From contig JACEFZ010017439.1 of the NCBI GenBank assembly GCA_014155875.1, forward strand, positions 42,296 to 106,295: a stretch of 64,000 bases of DNA, given 5' to 3'. Both the position numbers and the translations under genes were made by a program. Positions within the stretch are counted from its first letter, which is position 1. Every line of letters begins with the position of its first letter. Source of the stretch: Cepaea nemoralis. Taxonomy: Eukaryota > Mollusca > Gastropoda > Stylommatophora > Helicidae. The notes beneath the pieces are model-generated. The model was not told where the DNA came from, searched no databases, and saw only the letters and a list, made by a program, of their open reading frames with translations. Shown here piece after piece: positions 33,754 through 43,768 of the stretch.

Positions 33754-34045
33754 CCTAGTATAACAGCCAGCCAGCCCCATTTTGGTAGACCAATATATGC
33801 CAAATAGCTAATAAAAAGTGCCACACCTTTATTTAATATTACTGAGTCGTGTAGTATTGATTTTCGCATTTTGCCGATGCCTTTATAATGCATATATTTC
33901 ATATTGTTGCTGTTCTCTGTTAGCCTTGAATGATGTGTGAATGAAATAATGTATAAAAGAGAGTGATACAAGGGCAGAATGTGAGACGGGCCTGCGTGCC
34001 CATTTCTTAATCCTTTGAAAATAAAGTGTGTTCGTTCGTTCGTTC
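33614..34045 (+). mobile_element. 5'-truncated CR1/L2-like LINE with (AAT)n and (TTCG)n
   Basis: It starts inside the last codons of the reverse transcriptase ORF (GACATCACCAATCCCTAT) and has an expanded AAT tract (about 33697-33752). It ends CCTTTGAAAATAAAG plus GTTCGTTCGTTC. It is close in sequence to the copy at 3973-4467. The 34-bp array resumes in degenerate form at 34046-34150. Confidence 0.9.
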
Positions 34046-34275
34046 ATATATGTCATTTCTTACCCAGATCGTCACACATCCATATGTCATATCTTACCCA
34101 GATAGTCACACAACTCTATGTCATTTCTCCGCCAGCTCGTCACACAATCACAAGCTGTAAATAGACGTTGCCGCTAGGAAGCCTTCATTCTTCATCAGCA
34201 AGCAAAAATAATCAAACCTTTAAACAAATGTAAACTACAAACGTTAGTATTTAGCTGAACAAAATAGATCCTCAA
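34046..34275. repeat. Degenerate end of the 34-bp array, then unique sequence
   Basis: Three diverged units (ATATGTCATTTCTTACCCAG, GTCACACATCCATATGTCAT, GCCAGCTCGTCACACAATCA) run to about 34150, then ~125 bp of unique sequence. Confidence 0.75.
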
Positions 34276-34496
34276 CTGCCCCGGGAAGGTTAATCCCAGT
34301 CAATAAATGCCCGCAGAAGTCGGATGTGTCGGCCTAACTGCTCAAGAACGCAGCTCTACTGTAAAATCCGGATGAACGCAGAAGAAGAAGAAGAAGAAGA
34401 AGAAGAAGAAGAAGAAGAAGAAGAAGAAGAAGAAGAAGAAGAAGAAGAAGAAGAAGAAGAAGAAGAAGAAGAAGAAGAAGAAGAAGAAGATCCTCT
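34276..34496 (+). mobile_element. Dispersed repeat, copy 2, with expanded (GAA)n
   Basis: Matches 13104-13255 (CCCGGGAAGGTTAA, TGCCCGCAGAAGTCGGATGT, GGATGAACGCAGAAG). The GAA motif at the end is expanded to about 36 units (34381-34489), and both copies continue with GATCCTCT. The expansion is therefore internal to the shared repeat or at its tail. The poly-Glu frame is not a gene. Confidence 0.8.
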
Positions 34497-34704
34497 ACTG
34501 AATATCCGTATGCCCTGAGAAGTCAAAAATCAGTATTTATTATGTGAGAAGTCAAACTCAGTAATTATGTTTGAAGTCAAATATCAGTCTATATTACCTG
34601 AGAAGTCAGAAATCAGTATTTATTATGTGAAGAACTCAAAAATCAATCTGTGTATCACGAGATGAAAAATATATATGTGTGCCGCTAGAAAAAAGAAAAA
34701 AGCA
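34497..34704. repeat. Degenerate ~29-35-bp repeat (GAGAAGTCAAAAATCAGTATTT-like)
   Basis: Four to five loose copies of GAAGTCAAAAATCAGTATTT, then AT-rich sequence with nothing else visible. Confidence 0.6.
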
Positions 34705-35287
34705 GTTGTTACTGTCACACAAGGACATGGTAGGACACAGAAGCAGATGTCACTGTCACACAAGGACATGGTAGGACACAGAAGCAGTTGTCACTGTCAC
34801 ACAAGGACATGGTAGGACACAGAAGCAGTTGTCACTGTCACACAAGGACATGGTAGGACACAGAAGCAGTTGTCACTGTCACACAAGGACATGGTAGGAC
34901 ACAGAAGCAGTTGTCACTGTCACACAAGGACATGGTAGGACACAGAAGCAGTTGTCACTGTCACAGAAGGACATGGTAGGACACAAAAGCAGTTGTCACT
35001 GTCACACAAGGACATGGTAGGACACAGAAGCAGTTGTCACTGTCACACAAGGACATGGTAGGACACAGAAGCAGTTGTCACTGTCACACAAGGACATGGT
35101 AGGACACAGAAGCAGTTGTCACTGTCACACAAGGACATGGTAGGACACAGAAGCAGTTGTCACTGTCACACAAGGACATGGTAGGACACAGAAGCAGTTG
35201 TCACTGTCACACAAGGACATGGTAGGACACAGAAGCAGTTGTCACTGTCACACAAGGACATGGTAGGACACAGAAGCAGTTGTCATT
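34705..35287. repeat. 41-bp minisatellite (ACAAGGACATGGTAGGACAC-type)
   Basis: About 14 nearly identical copies of a unit containing CAAGGACATGGTAGGACACA and GAAGCAGTTGTCACTGTCAC. The near-identity of neighbouring units points to recent expansion or homogenisation. It shares no sequence with the 41-bp array of intron a. Confidence 0.97.
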
Positions 35288-35404
35288 GTTGTCGCGTTCC
35301 AAGCTCTTAAACTTCCGGTGCCCTGATGGCGGGTAAGGTGTTCATCGCCTACACCTGTCGGCTGGATTTAAATGTTGACTTCTCGTTCAGAAAGCAAAGG
35401 CAAA

Positions 35405-36062
35405 CTTATTCATTCATTTCATTCATTCATTCATTCATTCATTCAGTAGCATGTCGCTTGCATAACTTCGCTCCCATAACAACCTTCCGGAAAACTTCTC
35501 GGTTTATGACCGCAAGATGTCCTGCATCCGATACACCCATCTAGAGATCATCCGCCACATCCTGCACTAATCTTCTCTTTGGCCTTCCTCTTCCTCTCTT
35601 CCCAGGCATATACCCCTCCATGATTGTTCTCTTCAAACTTTCATGACGTTTCAAGTGACCAAAATATTTCAATTTTCTTTGTTTTATCATTTTTAGAAGC
35701 CAACCTTCTGCAATATTCAGATCTAGTCGTATGGATTCATTTGTTATTTTCTGTATACAAGATACTCTTAGAACTCGTCTATAACATTTATATTCAAATG
35801 CATTTATGCACTGTTCAGCTTGTTAAGTAAGTGTCCAAGTCTAACAGGCGTATGTTGCAATGGAAAAAGTGCATGTTCTTAATAATCTAATTTTTGTAGT
35901 TCTATCTGTCCCACTCTATAATTTGTTCAGTTGTTTTAGTTTTCGAAGAGCAATAGATATTCCTCTTGTAATTTCCTTCATTACAAACTATTGAACGTAA
36001 GCAACCTATGACAATCTGGGTTGACTGTAACGTCCTGCCAAGGATATTAATATTCTAAGGGA
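35405..36062 (-). mobile_element. LINE 3' fragment with (GAAT)n tail, minus strand
   Basis: On the minus strand the reading is frame-interrupted but includes QRKLKYFGHLKRHESLKRTI then GKRGRGRPKRRLVQDVADDL, and ends near KLCKRHATE. This is the usual C-terminus of LINE ORF2 proteins downstream of the reverse transcriptase. It is followed by a (GAAT)n tail, visible as ATTC repeats at 35405-35445 on the + strand. Several stops and shifts show decay. Bases 35288-35404 are unique, and 36063-36189 show nothing I can support. Confidence 0.82.
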
Positions 36063-36344
36063 ATTAACCAAACAAATAAAGCGAGGCGTTTGTTGTATCA
36101 TGCATTCTCCCCCTTTAAGTGACGTGTATACAGGAGAGATCACAACAGGACAAGACAGCAACAAGACATCTCAGACAGACTTCTCCCTCTCAGAGAGACT
36201 TCTCCCTCTCAGATAGATAAACTGACATGCTTATGGCAGCCACCTTGGCACACAGACAGCCATAGACAGACTGGTAGACGACACACTGGTCACCATCATG
36301 TGTCCTGCCAGCTGGCGTGTGCGTTCTTACATCTCCATTGAGCT

Positions 36345-38550
36345 GGGCAACTGGAGCAGGTATACAGTAGACATACTGGAGGACAGACTGGCAGCTGGAG
36401 CAGGTATACAGTAGACATACTGGAGGACAGCACCTGGAGCAGGTATACAATAGACATACTGGAGGACAGACTGGCAACTGGAGCAGGTATACAGTAGACA
36501 TACTGGAGGACAGCACCTGGAGCAGGAATACAGTAGACATACTGGAGGACAGCACCTGGAGCAGGTATACAGTAGACATACTGGAGGACAGCACCTGGAG
36601 CAGGTATACAGTAGACATACTGGAGGACAGCACCTGGAGCAGGTATACAGTAGACATACTGGAGGACAGACTGGCAGCTGGAGTAGGTATACAGTAGACA
36701 TACTGGAGGACAGACTGGCACCTGGAGCAGGTATACAGTAGACATACTGGAGGACAGCACCTGGAGCAGGTATACAGTAGACATACTGGAGGACAGACTG
36801 GCAGCTGGAGCAGGTATACAGTAGACATACTGGAGGACAGGACCTGGGGCAGGTATACAGTAGACATACTGGAGGACAGACTGGCAGCTGGAGCAGGTAT
36901 ACAGTAGACATACTGGAGGACAGCACCTGGAGCAGGTATACAATAGACATACTGGAGGACAGACTGGCAACTGGAGCAGGTATACAGTAGACATACTGGA
37001 GGACAGCACCTGGAGCAGGTATACAGTAGACATACTGGAGGACAGCACCTGGAGCAGGTATACAGTAGACATACTGGAGGACAGCACCTGGAGCAGGTAT
37101 ACAGTAGACATACTGGAGGACAGACTGGCAGCTGGAGCAGGTATACAGTAGACATACTGGAGGACAGCACCTGGAGCAGGTATACAGTAGACATACTGGA
37201 GGACAGCACCTGGAGCAGGTATACAGTAGACATACTGGAGGACAGACTGGCAGCTGGAGCAAGTATACAGTAGACATACTGGAGGACAGCACCTGGAGCA
37301 GGTATACAGTAGACATACTGGAGGACAGCACCTGGAGCAGGTATACAGTAGACATACTGGAGGACAGACTGGCAGCTGGAGCAGGTATACAGTAGACATA
37401 CTGGAGGACAGCACCTGGAGCAGGTATACAGTAGACATACTGGAGGACAGCACTTGGAGCAGGTATACAGTAGACATACTGGAGGACAGCACCTGGAGCA
37501 GGTATACAGTAGACATACTGGAGGACAGCACCTGGAGCAGGTATACAGTAGACATACTGGAGGACAGCACCTGGAGCAGGTATACAGTAGACATACTGGA
37601 GGACAGCAGCTGGAGCAGGTATACAGTAGACATACTGGAGGACAGTACCTGGAGCAGGTATACAATAGACATACTGGAGGACAGCACCTGGAGCAGGTAT
37701 ACAATAGACATACTGGAGGACAGCAGCTGGAGCAGGTATACAGTAGACATACTGGAGGACAGTACCTGGAGCAGGTATACAGTAGACATACTGGAGGACA
37801 GACTGGCAGCTGGAGCAGGTATACAATAGACATACTGGAGGACAGCAGCTGGAGCAGGTATACAGTAGACATACTGGAGGACAGTACCTGGAGCAGGTAT
37901 ACAATAGACATACTGGAGGACAGCACCTGGAGCAGGTATACAGTAGACATACTGAAGGACAGACTGGCAGCTGGAGCAGGTATACAGTAGACATACTGGA
38001 GGACAGACTGGCAGCTGGAGCAGGTATACAGTAGACATACTGGAGGACAGCAGCTGGAGCAGGTATACAGTAGACATACTGGAGGACAGCACCTGGAACA
38101 GGTATACAGTAGACATACTGGAGGACAGCACCTGGAGCAGGTATACAGTAGACATACTGGAGGACAGACTGGCAGCTGGAGCAGGTATACAGTAGACATA
38201 CTGGAGGACAGCACCTGGAGCAGGTATACAATAGACATACTGGAGGACAGACTGGCAGCTGGAGCAGGTATACAGTAGACATACTGGAGGACAGCAGCTG
38301 GAGCAGGTATACAGTAGACATACTGGAGGACAGACTGGCAGCTGGAGCAGGTATACAGTAGACATACTGGAGGACATACTGGCAGCTGGAGCAGGTATAC
38401 AGTAGACATACTGGAGGACATACTGGCAGCTGGAGCAGGTATACAGTAGAAATACTGGAGGACAGCACCTGGAGCAGGTATACAGTAGACATACTGGAGG
38501 ACATACTGGCAGCTGGAGCAGGTATACAGTAGACATACTGGAGGACAGAC
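36345..38550. repeat. 39-bp minisatellite with 44-bp variant (about 55 copies)
   Basis: The unit contains CTGGAGCAGGTATACAGTAG and ACATACTGGAGGACAGCAC. The 44-bp form has GACAGACTGGCAG in place of GACAGCAC. Mixing 39- and 44-bp units shifts frame, and no unit has a stop on the minus strand. Three overlapping minus-strand open frames of about 725-796 residues result, all artefacts. Confidence 0.97.
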
Positions 38551-38699
38551 TCGTAGTCACGGGGCTAATCTGACCGGCAGGCTGACAGATTAACAGATTA
38601 GTGGTCCAATCACACAGACATACTAGACAGAGCCACGGATGTTTTTCAGAATAATGGGACAATGGAAATACTGCATACAGAAGCACGTGTTTATATTCT

Positions 38700-39112
38700 T
38701 ATGTAACTTCACAGGAAAATATTCCACAGACAGACATGTGTTAATATTCTAATGTGTCTTTACTGACAAATATTGCACAGACAGACATGTGTTTATATTC
38801 TAATGTAAGTTTACTGGAAAATATTCCACAGACAAACATGTGTTTATATTCTAATGTGTCTTTACTGGCAAATCTTGCACAGACAGACATGTGTTTATAT
38901 TCTAATGTAACTTTACTGGAAAATATTCCACAAACAAGTGTTTATATTCTAATGTGTCTTTACTGGCAAATCTTGCACAGACAGACATGTGTTTATATTA
39001 TGTTGTAACTTTACTGGAAAATATTGCACAGACAGATGTGTGTTTATATTCTAATATATCATTACTGGCAAATATTGCACATACATTTATGTGTTTATTT
39101 TCTAATGTTACA
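38700..39112. repeat. 51-bp repeat just upstream of gene 2
   Basis: About eight copies of a unit containing ATTGCACAGACAGACATGTG and TTTATATTCTAATGTGTCTT, ending in TTTCTAATGTTACATTACCG before a CAG at 39122. Bases 38551-38699 hold no feature I can name. Confidence 0.9.
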
Positions 39113-39156
39113 TTACCGACAGCTATCGCCACGTCACATCTTGAACACATCGTTGA

Positions 39157-39472
39157 ATGGAGGAGACCGAAGAAGTGAATATACCAGAAAGTCCACCCGA
39201 ACATGAAGGGGAGAAGCCACCAGATGATGCATCAGAAAAGCCACCAGACGAGGCAACAGACAATCCACCGGAAGAGGCAGCAGAGAATCCACCTGAAGAG
39301 GCAGCAGAGAATCCATCGGAAGGGGCAGCAGACAATCCACCGGAAGAGGAAGAAAGAGAAGCCGCCGATGCGGAAATTACCGCCGCCGCGGGCGATGACT
39401 CTGCCACTGAGCTGCCCACAGCACTACAAAATGACGGCCAAGAAGATGATGCCCCTTTCCCAGAGGCCTTAG
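39157..39472 (+). CDS. Gene 2, first recognised coding exon: acidic Pro/Glu/Ala-rich N-terminus
   Basis: The ATG at 39157 follows an in-frame TGA at 39154, so the frame starts here. An acceptor-like TACATTACCGACAG ends at 39122, which would make 39123-39156 5' UTR. The exon encodes 105 residues plus one base and ends CCTTAG|GTACAT (phase 1). It is dominated by Glu, Pro, Ala and Asp, with an 8-residue repeat (NPPEEAAE and variants) across residues ~35-65. It lacks hydrophobic segments and looks disordered. The phase-1 end joins the exon at 44527 to make Gly. A LINE fragment begins about 6 bp after the donor. If the true N-terminus lies further upstream, the acceptor would have to be past the TGA, where the sequence is purine-rich and unsuitable. 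No family recognised. Confidence 0.65.
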
Positions 39473-39478
39473 GTACAT

Positions 39479-39600
39479 ATCATCATCATTTTGTGCAATG
39501 CCGATTAGCATGGGTGGTCATGTTTCGTCATCTCACATGATCACCAGAGTCGTGGATCAGTTCCGTGTTCTTGTCTCCGCCATGCCATATGGTCAAGTCA
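39479..39600 (-). mobile_element. LINE 3'-end fragment, minus strand, next to a splice donor
   Basis: ATCATCATCATTTTGTGCAA, TCATCTCACATGATCACCAG and TCGTGGATCAGTTCCGTGTT are the reverse complement of the LINE 3' end at 43130-43230. The ATC tract is its (ATG)n-type tail. Transcription of gene 2 would run antisense to it. Confidence 0.8.
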
Positions 39601-40023
39601 TCTATATATTTATTTCTCTGCCTTCCCTTTCAATCTCATTTGTTCTATTATTTTTCTGATCCACTCTCTGACCTATGTATTAATTTCTATGTGTTTCTAC
39701 TGGGCTCTGGCTTTCGTAGCATCATTTGTATTTATTTACTTGTTTAATTATTTATTGCATTATTTATTTATTTATTTATTTATTTTTATTTATTTGTTGT
39801 TTATGTATTTGTTTATTTATTTGTTTACTTATTTATGTGTTTCTTTATTATTATTATTTTTAAAAATTTGTTTATTGTTTTGTTATTTTCACCGTTTTTT
39901 TCTTTTCTTCCATGTTTTAAGAAACTGCGGCATTATCAGTGCATTCTATTGTCATGTTCTATTTCCAGGGACATATTTACATGATTCTTCTATATTCTTT
40001 AGCTGCTACCAATATCCTTCCGT
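39600..40023. other. AT-rich intronic sequence with (TTTA)n
   Basis: Pyrimidine- and AT-rich; 39740-39850 is a loose TTTATTTA tract. The 141-residue open frame here has a repeat-like F/Y/L composition and is not supported as coding. Confidence 0.7.
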
Positions 40024-40124
40024 CCTGACTCCGTCTACTAACTGTTACAGGGCCAGGAACTCAGTAGAGAGAGACCATAAACTGTTGCAGGGCCAGGAAC
40101 TTAGTAGAGAGTGACCATAAACTG
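40024..40124. repeat. 40-bp minisatellite, left part (split by a LINE nest)
   Basis: Two and a half copies of ACAGGGCCAGGAACTCAGTA + GAGAGTGACCATAAACTGTT. The same unit, with TAGGACCAATGACTTAGTAG, continues at 43235-43768. The array was therefore interrupted by the 40125-43234 insertions. Confidence 0.9.
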
Positions 40125-40340
40125 GAAACACCTGGTATCAACAGCGCCCAGGGAGATTATGGACATGGAGGAGTCCTGATCATAAGATCAGAAATCAGAT
40201 TGAGTACATTCTCATCAACAGAAGATTTCGAAATGCCTTAAAAGTTGCAAAAACTATATCAAGCGCAGACTGCTACAGCGACCTTAGATTAATCTTAAGC
40301 AATTTACATATAAAATTAAAGAAAGTCACAAAGACATTTA

Positions 40341-40640
40341 TGATCTGTTTAAGTCCCCGCAAATCATTGGTATCATGAAGGCTAATAGACTACAATGGCT
40401 GGGGCATATAGAAAGAATGGAAGATAATAGGGAAACAAAACTCGCTTACACTCAAGACATAAATGATCGTAGACCCCGAGGTAGACCAAGAAGACGGTGG
40501 AGATATAATATACATACAGACCTACAAGCACTTGGAATCAGCGACTGGCAAGAGGAGGTCAACCAGAGAGACGAATGGAGACAGATTGTATCTGCAGCAA
40601 AGAACCTCAATGGCTCGGAACGCTGAAGAAGAAGAAGTAA
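40341..40640 (+). mobile_element. LINE C-terminal fragment with (GAA)n tail nested in the host LINE
   Basis: Open through NRLQWLGHIERMEDNRET then RPRGRPRRRWRYNIHTDLQA and QRDEWRQIVSAAKNL to a TGA at 40624, then GAAGAAGAAGAAG. This is the 3' end of a different LINE family (the craniofacial-development-protein-2-like ORF2 tail). The host LINE reads coherently across it: its endonuclease ends at KLKKVTK before, and its linker starts at NTKFDLQALK after. Confidence 0.78.
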
Positions 40641-41049
40641 TATTCACCAATAAACACAAAATTTGATCTACAGGCACTGAAGAGTGAGGAAATAAAAGAT
40701 AAATTCAACGTGGAGGTAAAGAACAGATTCGATGCATTGTCCGATATGGAAATGTTATTTCAAGACGTCAGTGACCAATGAGAAATATTAAAGAAATCAG
40801 TCAACCAAGCTGCAGAAACAACCATCCCAAAACTAAAGATAATAGGACGCAAGAAATGGATGACGGAAGACATCTTAAAACTCATGGAAGTAAGAAGAAA
40901 TAACAAAAATAACAAGGAAAAATATGAAGAGATTCACAGGAAAATTAGGAAGCTATGCGAAGAGGCAAAAGAAACATGGCGTGAGGAAAATTGCAAGGAA
41001 ATTGAAAACCAACACCACACCCGGAATATCAAATTAATACACAAAAGAA

Positions 41050-41317
41050 TTGACTTTTTTAAATGTTGCATATCCCTTGCAGGACGTTGCAGTCAACACC
41101 AGCATTTTTCAGCTGCTGTTGATGTACTAGACAAAAGTTCAGTAGTTTGCTATTTTTTCTGAACGACCGGCTCCCATACCAACACGTTATAACACAACGC
41201 GACACGGTCTGCTGTATAAATCGGTCGCGGCTGCATTTCGAACGCCTGGTAAGCGGCTCACGAACCGCGTTCGCAAGCCTTTGGCCACGGAGATCGGCCG
41301 AATTAATGACATCACTA
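41050..41317. mobile_element. 268-bp insertion with 9-bp target duplication
   Basis: ACAAAAGAA is present at 41041-41049 and again at 41318-41326, bracketing 268 bp that interrupt the LINE linker. Removing the insert and one duplicate restores continuity of the LINE protein (HKRI before, THQQK/THINRK after). The insert begins TTGACTTTTTTAAATGTTGC and ends GGCCGAATTAATGACATCAC. It has no clear terminal inverted repeat and no tail. The element type is unknown to me. Confidence 0.8.
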
Positions 41318-41829
41318 ACAAAAGAACACACACATCAACAGAAAAACCAAAGATGGCAAAATCATAATAGAAAAAGATCAGATTTTACATGCGTGGTCAG
41401 ATTATGTGAAAGACCTTTATGATGATACAAGAGAAGAACAATATGATCATCGGAATAATGATGAAGGAACATCAATTTTGAAGTTGGAAGTTCAGAATGC
41501 TCTTAACCATTTGAAAACTGGCAAGACTCCGGGTACAGATAACATCACAATATAAATGATCAATGCCGTAGAAGAATATGGAATAGACCAAGTCACCAGA
41601 CTGCTGAACACAATATATGATACTGGAGATAAGCCTCCTGAATTATGTGATTCTATATTTATTGCAAATCCCGAAGAAATCAGGAGCCTTTGAATGCGAT
41701 CAACATCGAACAATTAGTATAATGAGCCACATCATGAAGATTCTGCTGGGAAATATCATGCAAAGAGTCAGGAAGAAAATACAACCCGAAATAGAAGAAC
41801 AATGTGGGTTTGTAGAAGGCATGGGTACA

Positions 41830-41831
<2 letters not shown>

Positions 41832-41860
<29 letters not shown>

Positions 41861-42110
41861 CAGGAACCGACATCACAGCATTCGGGACATTCCCATAAGC
41901 GCTCCGTCCCCATCCTCAGCAGCCAGCGAAGAGTTCCAACACTAATAGTTCCAGCAGCAATCTGATTATATGTCCGTCTCGCCTTTCCTCTGAGCGTCGA
42001 GCATCGGCCAGATCCCCTCGTCACACCTCGCTGTCTCATTCTTACCAGACCATGGTGATCCATTTGCTCCTCCGAGGTGTACGCGTGCTCCCACAATAAA
42101 TAAATAAATG
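41832..42110 (-). mobile_element. RNase H-type LINE 3' fragment (Nimb/I-like), minus strand, (TCAA)n tail
   Basis: Minus-strand reading from 42096: MRQRGVTRGSGRCSTLRGKA then IAAGTISVGTLRWLLRMGTE and a terminal ECPECCDVGS stop, followed by a TCAA tail (TTGA repeats at about 41832-41862 on +). The same C-terminal domain, in a different subfamily, ends the element at 57469. From memory it matches the tail after RNase H in Nimb-clade elements of snails. It splits the host LINE between GFVEGMGTI and NAGIH. Confidence 0.8.
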
Positions 42111-43234
42111 CTGGTATACACTGAGAACAGTAATTGAACGTTCTATAGAAGTAAACAAAGATCTATATCTTTGCTTTATTGACTTCACAAAGGCTTTCGA
42201 TAAAGTGAGGCGTGTCGACATGATAAGGATGCTTGAAGATCTTTTTATCTACACATTGATGGAAAAGACTTTAGACTTGTAAAAAACATATGTTGGAAAC
42301 AACAAGCTTCCATCAGAATTGATAACGAAGTAGGTCAATATCAGTCTATTAAGAGAGGTGTGAGACAGGGATGTGTAATGCCTCCAGATATTTTTTCCCT
42401 GTACAGTGAAATAATATTTTCAAACATATTGAAGATATGGAAGGAATCAACATTGGGGGACGATACATCAATAACATTAGATATGTAGATGCAAAATTTA
42501 GTAGATGCGGTTGTTGCACACAGTGAACAACTAGGGTTAGAACTGAATATGAAGAAGACACAGATTATGGTCGTCACTGGGAAGAAGGAACTACCACAAT
42601 GTGATATACGAGTAAATGGGCATATTCTTAAGCAAGTGAATCGATACAGTTATCTCGGAACAGACATAACATCTGATGGAAGATGCCTTGAAGAGATTAG
42701 AACAAGAATTGCCATTGCGAAGGTAGCCTTTAGCAAGATGAAAAACATACTGACCAATAAAAAAAATATCAATTGAAACGAGAAAAAGAGTGTTGAGGTG
42801 CTATATAGAACCTGTGCTTTTGTATGGATGTGAAGCGTGGACAATAAGCAGTCAAGCTGAAAAACAGCTGATGGCTGTGGAAATGTGGTTTCTGAGGAAA
42901 ATGCAAAGAATACCATGGACAGACAGAAAAACCAATGAACAAGTCATTCAAGAAACAAATGAAGATCGTAAACTGATTAGAGTCATTAGACGTAGACAGT
43001 CAAAATTTTTTGGGCATGTTATGAGAAGAAATGAATTGGAGAACTTGGTGACAATGGCAAGATCGAAGGGAAGAGACCAAGGGGAAGACCGAGAAGTAAA
43101 TACCTGGATGGCTTGGCTATAGTGGTATGGTCGAGACAGGAACACGGAGCTGATCCACGACACTGGTGATCGAGTGAGATGGCAGAACACGACCGCCTAC
43201 GCTTATCGTCATGGCACATGATGGATGGATGGAC

Positions 43235-43768
43235 CATAAACTATTGTAGGACCAATGACTTAGTAGAGAGTGACCATAAACTGTTGTAGGACCAATGACT
43301 TAGTAGAGAGTGACCATAAACTGTTGTAGGACCAATGACTTAGTAGAGAGTGACCATAAACTGTTGTAGGACCAATGACTTTAGTAGAGAGTGACCATAA
43401 ACTGTTGTAGGACCAATGACTTAGTAGAGAGTGACCATAAACTGTTGTAGGACCAATGACTTAGTAGAGAGTGACCATAAACCTGTTGTAGGACCAATGA
43501 CTTAGTAGAGAGTGACCATAAACTGTTGTAGGACCAATGACTTAGTAGAGAGTGACCATAAACTGTTGTAGGACCAATGACTTAGTAGAGAGTGACCATA
43601 AACTGTTGTAGGACCAATGACTTAGTAGAGAGTGACCATAAACTGTTGTAGGACCAATGACTTAGTAGAGAGTGACCATAAACTGTTGTAGGACCAATGA
43701 CTTAGTAGAGAGTGACCATAAACTGTTGTAGGACCAATGACTTAGTAGAGAGTGACCATAAACTGTTG
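43235..43768. repeat. 40-bp minisatellite, right part (about 13 copies)
   Basis: Almost perfect copies of a unit containing ACCATAAACTGTTGTAGGAC and CAATGACTTAGTAGAGAGTG. Only two single-base insertions are seen. It is far more homogeneous than the two diverged units left of the LINE nest. Confidence 0.97.

Larger units (their letters stand above)
40125..43234 (+). mobile_element. Nest of at least four mobile elements; host element is an APE-type LINE with (ATGG)n tail
   Basis: The host LINE is 5'-truncated inside its endonuclease. Its pieces are about 40125-40340 (TWYQQRPGRLWTWRSPD then NQIEYILINRRF, endonuclease C-terminus), 40641-41049, 41327-41831 and 42111-43234. Motifs in order include MTEDILKLMEVRRN (linker), LCFIDFTKAFDKV and RGVRQGCVMPP (reverse transcriptase), GLELNMKKTQIMVV, GTDITSDGRCLEEI and KFFGHVMRRN. 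It ends GTCATGGCACATGATGGATGG. Residues expected to be catalytic are altered: SDL in place of SDH in the endonuclease, and RYVDA where YADD should be. Three insertions interrupt it (see separate entries). Many stops confirm it is dead. Confidence 0.87.

Noticed and set aside
30873..33763. Three overlapping open frames of 880-920 residues on the + strand
   Set aside because: They are the three frames of one 34-bp tandem repeat with no stop in any frame. The protein is a cyclic permutation of the same unit, with no start context, splice signals or coding bias.
34324..34518. Poly-glutamate protein
   Set aside because: A (GAA)n expansion at the tail of a dispersed repeat, without coding context.
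36190..38686. Three overlapping minus-strand open frames of 725-796 residues
   Set aside because: Product of the 39/44-bp minisatellite, which has no stop on the minus strand.
39123..39206. Coding start of gene 2 in the frame beginning CTATCGCC
   Set aside because: That frame reaches a TGA at 39204, far short of the donor at 39472. The frame from the ATG at 39157 runs through to the donor.
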